Assembly (NCBI GenBank): GCA_964455095.1
Contig: CAYVUV010000022.1
Coordinates: 1 to 10,899, forward strand
Reading direction: 5' to 3'
Length of the DNA stretch: 10,899 nt
Origin: CAYVUV01 sp964455095
Lineage (GTDB): Bacteria > Desulfobacterota > Binatia > HRBIN30 > CADEER01
Made by a program: the position numbers and the translations under genes. The notes beneath the pieces are model-generated. The model was given only the letters and a program-made list of their open reading frames with translations, was not told the DNA's origin and ran no database searches. Shown one piece after another: positions 7,052 to 10,899 of this stretch (position 1 is its first letter; the number at the start of each line of letters is the position of its first letter).

Positions 7052-7098
7052 AATCCTCGCGCGAGACGTCACTGGAAGTGCGAAAGGCGGTAGAATCG

Positions 7099-7209
7099 AT
7101 GCCAACGCTCAAATCCGCCGCGACCGTCGCCCTCTACGCGCTGATGCTGCTGGCCGTGTTGGCGCTGTGGAACAACGATGCCCCGCAGTTCATTTACGTG
7201 GCTTTTTAG
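7099..7209 (+). CDS. 36-residue DltX-like membrane peptide ending in FIYVAF
   Basis: A small gene with an ATG at 7099 and TAG at 7207-7209. The purine-rich AAAGGCGG (7083-7090) lies 8 nt upstream. The product has a short basic N-terminus (MPTLK), one membrane helix (about residues 7-24, Ala/Leu/Val-rich) and a C-terminal tail ending exactly in FIYVAF. This fits the FxYxxF C-terminal motif of DltX, where the tyrosine is proposed to carry the acyl group from the MBOAT DltB to the extracellular SGNH protein DltD. Similar FIYxxF tails occur in DUF5989-type small proteins. Location supports function: it is downstream of an MBOAT gene and overlaps the start of an exported SGNH gene by 32 nt in another frame. 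By analogy Tyr33 is the acyl carrier. The length is close to DltX-type proteins but a little shorter. The gene is easily missed by automated callers. Confidence 0.82.
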   Translation: MPTLKSAATVALYALMLLAVLALWNNDAPQFIYVAF

Positions 7210-8281
7210 CGCCTGGCTGCTGCTGACGGCGAGTCCGGTGGCGGCGCGGCCGCTGCTCTGTCTGCCGCCGCAGTACGAGCGCGGGCAGCGGCTGCACCCG
7301 CTCGAGGGCGTGCGCGTGCTGTGGTTGGAGCCGCTGCTGCGCCAGCACGAGCTGTGCTGGCGCCGCCCGCGCGGCGAGCAGGCCGTGGCGCTGTTCGGCA
7401 ACTCGGCGGTGTTCGGTTTCCCGCTGCCGGTCGAGCAGTCGTTCGGTGCGCGGCTGAACGAGCACTTCGCCGCGGCCGATCTCCCGGCGCATCTCTTCAA
7501 CCTGGGATGGATCTTCACCTATCAGATCCGCGACGCCCTGATCATGCACGAAACCATGCGCTACGCCCCCGACGTGCTGGTCTACCCGCTCACTCTGGCC
7601 GACATGTTCCACTACGCCCCCGCTTTCTTCCCACCCCAGCTGGTCACCTTCTTCGAGCAGAACACCGGCGCGCTGGCCGAGATGATCGCCGCGCCGCCGC
7701 CCGGCATCGAGGAGCCGATCGCGCTCTACCGCCCGGTGGTCGAGGCGGAGTCGCTCGCGCAGCGCCGCTTCCGCGAGCTGCGCCAGCTCGGCGTCTTCGC
7801 GCGCGCCGCCGCGCGCCAGCACGCGGAAGCGCTGACCCGCCGCGTCGCCGCACTGCCGCCCGACCGCATGCCCAAGCTCGGGCGGCGGCAGCTCCAGTAC
7901 GACTGCGAGAAGACGATCCAGGAGAACGCCCTGCACTACCCGGACTGGCAGACGTGGAACATGCCGGCCTACCTGGCGCACCTGCGCGCCGAGACCGGCG
8001 CCGCGGTGCTGCTGATCAACTGGCCGATCGCTCACGAGCCGGTCGGCGATTGCTATAACGTGCGCTACTCCAACGCCATCATCGCCGAATACAACCAGTG
8101 GCTCGCCGAGCAGGCGCGCACACTCGATCTGCCGTATCTCGACTTGCACGACCTGTTGCCGGCCGATGACTTCATCGACTCGCTGCACGTCACGCCGGCC
8201 GGGCATCAGCGCATCGCGGCGGCCGTCGCAGAGGCGCTCGATCCGATCCTGCGCCAGCGTGCGGCACGGGAGCACGAGTGA
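7178..8281 (+). CDS. Exported SGNH-fold protein, DltD-like partner of the MBOAT system
   Basis: A 367-residue protein. Residues 1-23 form a signal peptide or anchor (FTWLFSAWLLLTASPVAA). Block I is ALFGNSAVFGFPLPVEQ (71-87), with candidate nucleophile Ser76 in GNS rather than the usual GDS. NLGWIFTYQ (108-116) supplies the block II glycine. Block V is clear as D334-S-L-H337 in DSLHVTPAGHQRIA. Conserved aromatic segments and RYSNAIIAEYNQWL precede it. Its ATG lies inside the FIYVAF peptide gene (32-nt overlap, different frame), which points to translational coupling. Its TGA overlaps the GTG of a degraded paralogue (8278-8281). In the inferred relay it would take an acyl group from the peptide tyrosine and give it to an exported acceptor. 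A plain esterase role remains possible. Confidence 0.83.
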   Translation: MPRSSFTWLFSAWLLLTASPVAARPLLCLPPQYERGQRLHPLEGVRVLWLEPLLRQHELCWRRPRGEQAVALFGNSAVFGFPLPVEQSFGARLNEHFAAADLPAHLFNLGWIFTYQIRDALIMHETMRYAPDVLVYPLTLADMFHYAPAFFPPQLVTFFEQNTGALAEMIAAPPPGIEEPIALYRPVVEAESLAQRRFRELRQLGVFARAAARQHAEALTRRVAALPPDRMPKLGRRQLQYDCEKTIQENALHYPDWQTWNMPAYLAHLRAETGAAVLLINWPIAHEPVGDCYNVRYSNAIIAEYNQWLAEQARTLDLPYLDLHDLLPADDFIDSLHVTPAGHQRIAAAVAEALDPILRQRAAREHE

Positions 8282-8820
8282 GGGGAGTCGCGCGCAACGG
8301 CGCGCTCGGGCTGGTGCTCGCCACGGCGCTGCTGGTCGGCGCCCCCGCGGTGGCCGCGCCGTGGCCGTGTGTGCCCCCGGTGTTCGAAGGCGGCCAGCGC
8401 CTGCATGCGCTGCCGGCACGTGTTCTGACTCGAGTTGCTGCTGCGCCAGCATGAATTGTGCTGGCACCGCCCCGCGCAGCCCGGCGAGCAGCCGCATCGC
8501 GCTGCTCGGCAACAGCGCCGTGTACGGCCTGCCGTTGCCCGTCGAACAGACCCTCAGCGCGCGCCTCAATGGAGCACTGGCCAGCGCCGGCCTCCCGGCG
8601 CATGTGTTCAACCTCGCCCAGGCGTTCCCCTACCAGATGCGCGATGCCGTCGTGCTGCGCGCCATTGTCCCCTACCGGCCGGACGTGCTGCTCTATCCGC
8701 TGACCTTGCAGAAGTTCGTCCACGTCGCCCCGATTCTCTTCCCGCCACTGCTCGTCGAATTCTTCCGCCGCAACTACGACGGCCTCGAATCCCTGCTCGC
8801 CGAAGCCGATGGCCCGCTAT
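8278..8820 (+). pseudogene. Frameshifted and truncated paralogue of the SGNH gene just upstream
   Basis: Starting at a GTG that overlaps the previous stop (GTGA), this stretch encodes a signal peptide and PWPCVPPVFEGGQRLHAL, which matches the intact neighbour (PLLCLPPQYERGQRLHPL). Homology then jumps frame near 8426-8429 (LELLLRQHELCWHRP, after an in-frame TGA). It jumps again near 8493-8498 (RIALLGNSAVYGLPLPVEQ). The third segment aligns without a break as far as FFRRNYDGLESLLAEADG (about 8815) and then loses similarity. Only about the first half of the SGNH domain remains. Block I (GNSAVYG) is present, but the catalytic Asp-x-x-His is gone, cut off where the convergent sulfatase-like gene ends. 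It looks dead. The two +1 shifts could be sequencing errors, but the missing C-terminal half could not. Confidence 0.8.
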
Positions 8821-8903
8821 GGGCGCGCGCTGGCGCTGCAGCGGCCGCAGCGTCGGCCGGGGGCGGGGAATCGCGTGGAAACGCCGCGCTCCGAGAGATC
8901 AGG

Positions 8904-10310
8904 TCAGAAGTGATACCCGAGCGCGCGCAGCTTCTCGCGGGTGGCGTCGTCGAGCGACTGGGTCTGGTTGGTCGAGCTCGCGAGCGCCGCGAGTGCCTCG
9001 AGCTGCTGGGCAAGTGCCGCGTGGAGTTGTTCGCGCTGCGGGTCGGAGGCGACCGGTGCAAGCTCCGCGGGGTCTTTGTCGAGGTCGAACAGTTCAGTCT
9101 GGCCCTTCTTGTCGACCAACAGCTTCAGTCGCTCGCGCACGAGTCCCTGCTGATGGGCGCGGAAATCGATCTTCGAACCGGTCGGCTCCAACTCGAGCAC
9201 GATGTCCGCCTCTGCGCGCGCCCGGCGCAAGCCACCGAACCATCCGGCAACCCGGTTGCGCAGCGTCGCCTCTCGATTCAGCAGCGGCACCAGCGAGCGC
9301 CCCTGGAAGCGCGGCTCGGGCGCCAACCCGACGAGATCGAGAATCGTCGGCGCGACATCGATCAGCGACACATTGCTGCGCACCGCCGGGCCGCCACCGG
9401 TTCCCGGCGCCAGGACGATCAGGGGGATGCGCACCACGGGCTCGAACAGCGAGGCGCCGTGACCCATCATCAGCCCGTGCTCGCGAAACTCCTCGCCGTG
9501 GTCGGCGGTGATGATCACGATGGCGTTCTTCGACAGCCCGCGTCGTTCCAGGTTGGCGAACATCAGGCGCAGCTCGGCGTCGACCGCCGCTACCTCGGCG
9601 TCGTAGAGCGACACGAGCAACTCGGCGTCGGCGGGTGAAATCTCCTTGAGGCGCGCTTCGTTCAACTTGACGTTGGCCGCGCGCACCTGTTCCGCCGTCG
9701 CGCCCGGCACCTGGAAGCGTTCGGCATACTCCGGCGGCGGCTCGTACGGGCCGTGCGGCTCCATGTACTGGAGATACAACAGCACGCGGCGCGACGCCCC
9801 GGGACGCCACGCGTTCCACACCCAGGGCAAGCTCTCGCGGCGCAGCTGCTCGCCGCGGACTTTCAGACCCGCGCTGGGCGACAGCGCCAGCCACTGCTGG
9901 AAGCCCTGCCCGAATCCGCCCGTGGGCGTCAGCAGAAAGTTGGCCGAGAAGCCACCCGTCAGGTAGTCGTGCGCCGCCAGCTTCTCGGCCAGCGTAACTT
10001 CCGTGTCGGAGAGGACGGATTTGAAGCTCGTGGCCTTGTGCTGCGTCGGATAGCGCGAGGTGAACAGCGAGGCGACCGACGGAATCGTCCAGGAGCTCGG
10101 CGCGTAGGCGTTGGCGAACACCGTACCGCGTTGGGCCAGCTCGTCGATGAACGGCGTCAGCCCGCGCGTGTTGCCGTAGGCGCCGACGCGATCGGCGCGC
10201 AGCGTGTCGACCACCACCAGGATGACGTTGGGTGGCTCCGACAATTTGCTGCACGACGCCGCTCCAACCAGGAACGAGAGCCAGACCAACACCAAGCGAG
10301 CAGATCGCAT
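8904..10310 (-). CDS. Sulfatase-fold (alkaline phosphatase superfamily) lipoprotein, second paralogue
   Basis: A 468-residue protein. The ATG at 10310 is preferred to an in-frame GTG at 10346, because GGGAG lies 4 nt upstream and the product then begins with a lipoprotein signal (MRSARLVLVW, lipobox-like AASC, Cys20). Metal-site motifs are Asp35 in ILVVVDTLRADRVGAYG, QYMEPHGPYEPP (181-192), and TADHGEEFREHG with Asp270 and His271. The nucleophile site is SSWT75-I-P-S-V, so it lacks the Cys and Arg of formylglycine sulfatases, just as the gene at 887-2299 does. The two align collinearly from the lipid-attached Cys20 to the C-terminal LGY tail. It is on the opposite strand, alone, convergent to the degraded SGNH gene and divergent from the LnmK-like gene. 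It is likely an outward-facing hydrolase or phospho-group transferase of unknown substrate. Confidence 0.88.
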   Translation of the reverse strand: MRSARLVLVWLSFLVGAASCSKLSEPPNVILVVVDTLRADRVGAYGNTRGLTPFIDELAQRGTVFANAYAPSSWTIPSVASLFTSRYPTQHKATSFKSVLSDTEVTLAEKLAAHDYLTGGFSANFLLTPTGGFGQGFQQWLALSPSAGLKVRGEQLRRESLPWVWNAWRPGASRRVLLYLQYMEPHGPYEPPPEYAERFQVPGATAEQVRAANVKLNEARLKEISPADAELLVSLYDAEVAAVDAELRLMFANLERRGLSKNAIVIITADHGEEFREHGLMMGHGASLFEPVVRIPLIVLAPGTGGGPAVRSNVSLIDVAPTILDLVGLAPEPRFQGRSLVPLLNREATLRNRVAGWFGGLRRARAEADIVLELEPTGSKIDFRAHQQGLVRERLKLLVDKKGQTELFDLDKDPAELAPVASDPQREQLHAALAQQLEALAALASSTNQTQSLDDATREKLRALGYHF

Positions 10311-10392
10311 CGTTCTCCCGCACCCGGGCCGGGTCCCGGAGCGCACCTCGAGGAAATGCCGCGGAGCCTGCCAGCCGTGCGCGCGCAGCGCA

Positions 10393-10426
10393 AGGTCGGA
10401 CTTGTCCTGCGCCGGCCATCCGACCT
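10393..10426. repeat. REP-like hairpin in the divergent spacer
   Basis: The perfect 8-nt arms aggtcgga (10393-10400) and tccgacct (10419-10426) flank an 18-nt loop containing gccggc. Read on the minus strand it has the form gtaggtcggat...gtccgacct, which looks like the short 'taggtcgga' extragenic repeats common in proteobacterial-type genomes. It lies between the divergent starts of the sulfatase-like and LnmK-like genes and could influence either leader. No promoter boxes are clear in the surrounding 148-nt spacer. Confidence 0.55.
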
Positions 10427-10458
10427 ACGGTGTGGAACGGGCGCACACTTCTCGACTC

Positions 10459-10899
10459 ATGGATCAATCGCGCAGTTACTGGCATCTCGGTATGCCGCAC
10501 ACGATCTCCGGCGCACTCGGCGAGGTCGCGCTCCTGGCGCAGTGTCAGGACCTGCACTGGAAGGCGATCGGCCGGCTGACCGGCTGCCCCGCCTCGCGGC
10601 TGCGCGACGCGGCGGGGAACGACGTCTACGCCAGCATCTACTTCGCCGAGATCGAGAGCGCGCACGCAGATGGGCTGGCGGCCTTTCGTCCCGACGACGA
10701 GATCGAGATGGTCGCCACGCTGGGGCGCTATGGGGCGAGCATGCTGGAGGGCCGCCACCGCCTCTACCCGGCCGGCACCCTGCCGGCGGCGCTGCCGGAC
10801 CCGTTGCCGCCGGCGCTCTCGCTGCGCCTGTCGTTCGTCCTGGTCGCCATGGGCAAGGGGCCGGACGATCTGCGCATCTCGCCGCCGGCCAACCCAGAC
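10459..10899 (+). CDS. LnmK-like (Pnap_2097-type) double hot-dog protein, N-terminal part (cut by right edge)
   Basis: The first 147 codons of an open frame continue past the right edge. Similarity to the N-terminal hot-dog domain of LnmK, the leinamycin acyltransferase/decarboxylase that makes propionyl-ACP from methylmalonyl-CoA, is recognised by pattern: MPHTISGALGEVALLAQ (12-28), LHWKAIGRLTG (32-42), RDAAGNDVYASIYFAEIE (49-66), FRPDDEIEM (76-84), and LSFVLVAMGKGPDDL. Tyr57 in NDVYAS is a candidate for the catalytic tyrosine reported for LnmK; that mapping is my inference. No ribosome site is strong, and an in-frame GTG at 10432 would add nine residues. Homologues also occur outside leinamycin clusters, so the substrate is open. 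An acyl-CoA or ACP enzyme here could supply thioester chemistry to the neighbouring acylation genes or begin a separate biosynthetic cluster to the right. Confidence 0.68.
   Translation, partial: MDQSRSYWHLGMPHTISGALGEVALLAQCQDLHWKAIGRLTGCPASRLRDAAGNDVYASIYFAEIESAHADGLAAFRPDDEIEMVATLGRYGASMLEGRHRLYPAGTLPAALPDPLPPALSLRLSFVLVAMGKGPDDLRISPPANPD

Noticed and set aside
6854..7093. Plus-strand 79-codon open frame between MBOAT and the small peptide gene
   Set aside because: It is made almost wholly of the MITE-like repeat, and its product shows no domain or secretion signal.
7190..8611. Minus-strand 473-codon open frame across the SGNH genes
   Set aside because: It is antisense to the intact SGNH gene and its degraded paralogue, and its composition is typical of a shadow frame.

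Overview
This is a very G+C-rich bacterial window, with G or C at nearly every third codon position. Two genes encode predicted lipoproteins, and others encode signal peptides or membrane anchors that fit a Gram-negative envelope. Protein style and gene mix resemble uncultured deltaproteobacterial, Binatota or Myxococcota-like lineages, but nothing here fixes the phylum. I see no rRNA, tRNA, CRISPR array or transposase gene.

Layout, left to right. (1) A minus-strand membrane-anchored SGNH/GDSL hydrolase runs off the left edge (1-501). (2) A 385-base divergent spacer carries a MITE-like repeat. (3) A plus-strand operon encodes a sulfatase-fold lipoprotein, a SAM methyltransferase and a PhyH-type Fe(II)/2-oxoglutarate dioxygenase (887-4348). 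(4) A large near-perfect inverted repeat (4351-4492) fills the gap to a convergent minus-strand SGNH-like membrane protein (4495-5568). (5) Divergent from that gene, a plus-strand set encodes an MBOAT O-acyltransferase (5669-6850), a 36-residue membrane peptide ending in FIYVAF (7099-7209), an exported SGNH protein (7178-8281) and a frameshifted, truncated SGNH paralogue (8278 to about 8820). A second copy of the MITE-like repeat lies between the MBOAT gene and the peptide gene. (6) A second sulfatase-fold lipoprotein is on the minus strand (8904-10310). (7) After a short divergent spacer with a REP-like hairpin, a LnmK-like (Pnap_2097-type) hot-dog protein starts and runs off the right edge.

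The most interesting part is block 5. MBOAT, tiny FxYxxF-terminal membrane peptide and exported SGNH protein is the same three-part logic as DltB-DltX-DltD, where the C-terminal tyrosine motif of DltX relays the acyl group across the membrane. Here it occurs without dltA or dltC in the window, and a second SGNH-like protein is encoded divergently next to it. I infer an envelope or exported-glycan acylation machine. Two sulfatase-superfamily lipoproteins with Thr in place of the formylglycine Cys, a methyltransferase and a dioxygenase may modify the same or a linked product. The LnmK-like gene hints at an acyl-thioester source nearby. The substrate cannot be read from the sequence.
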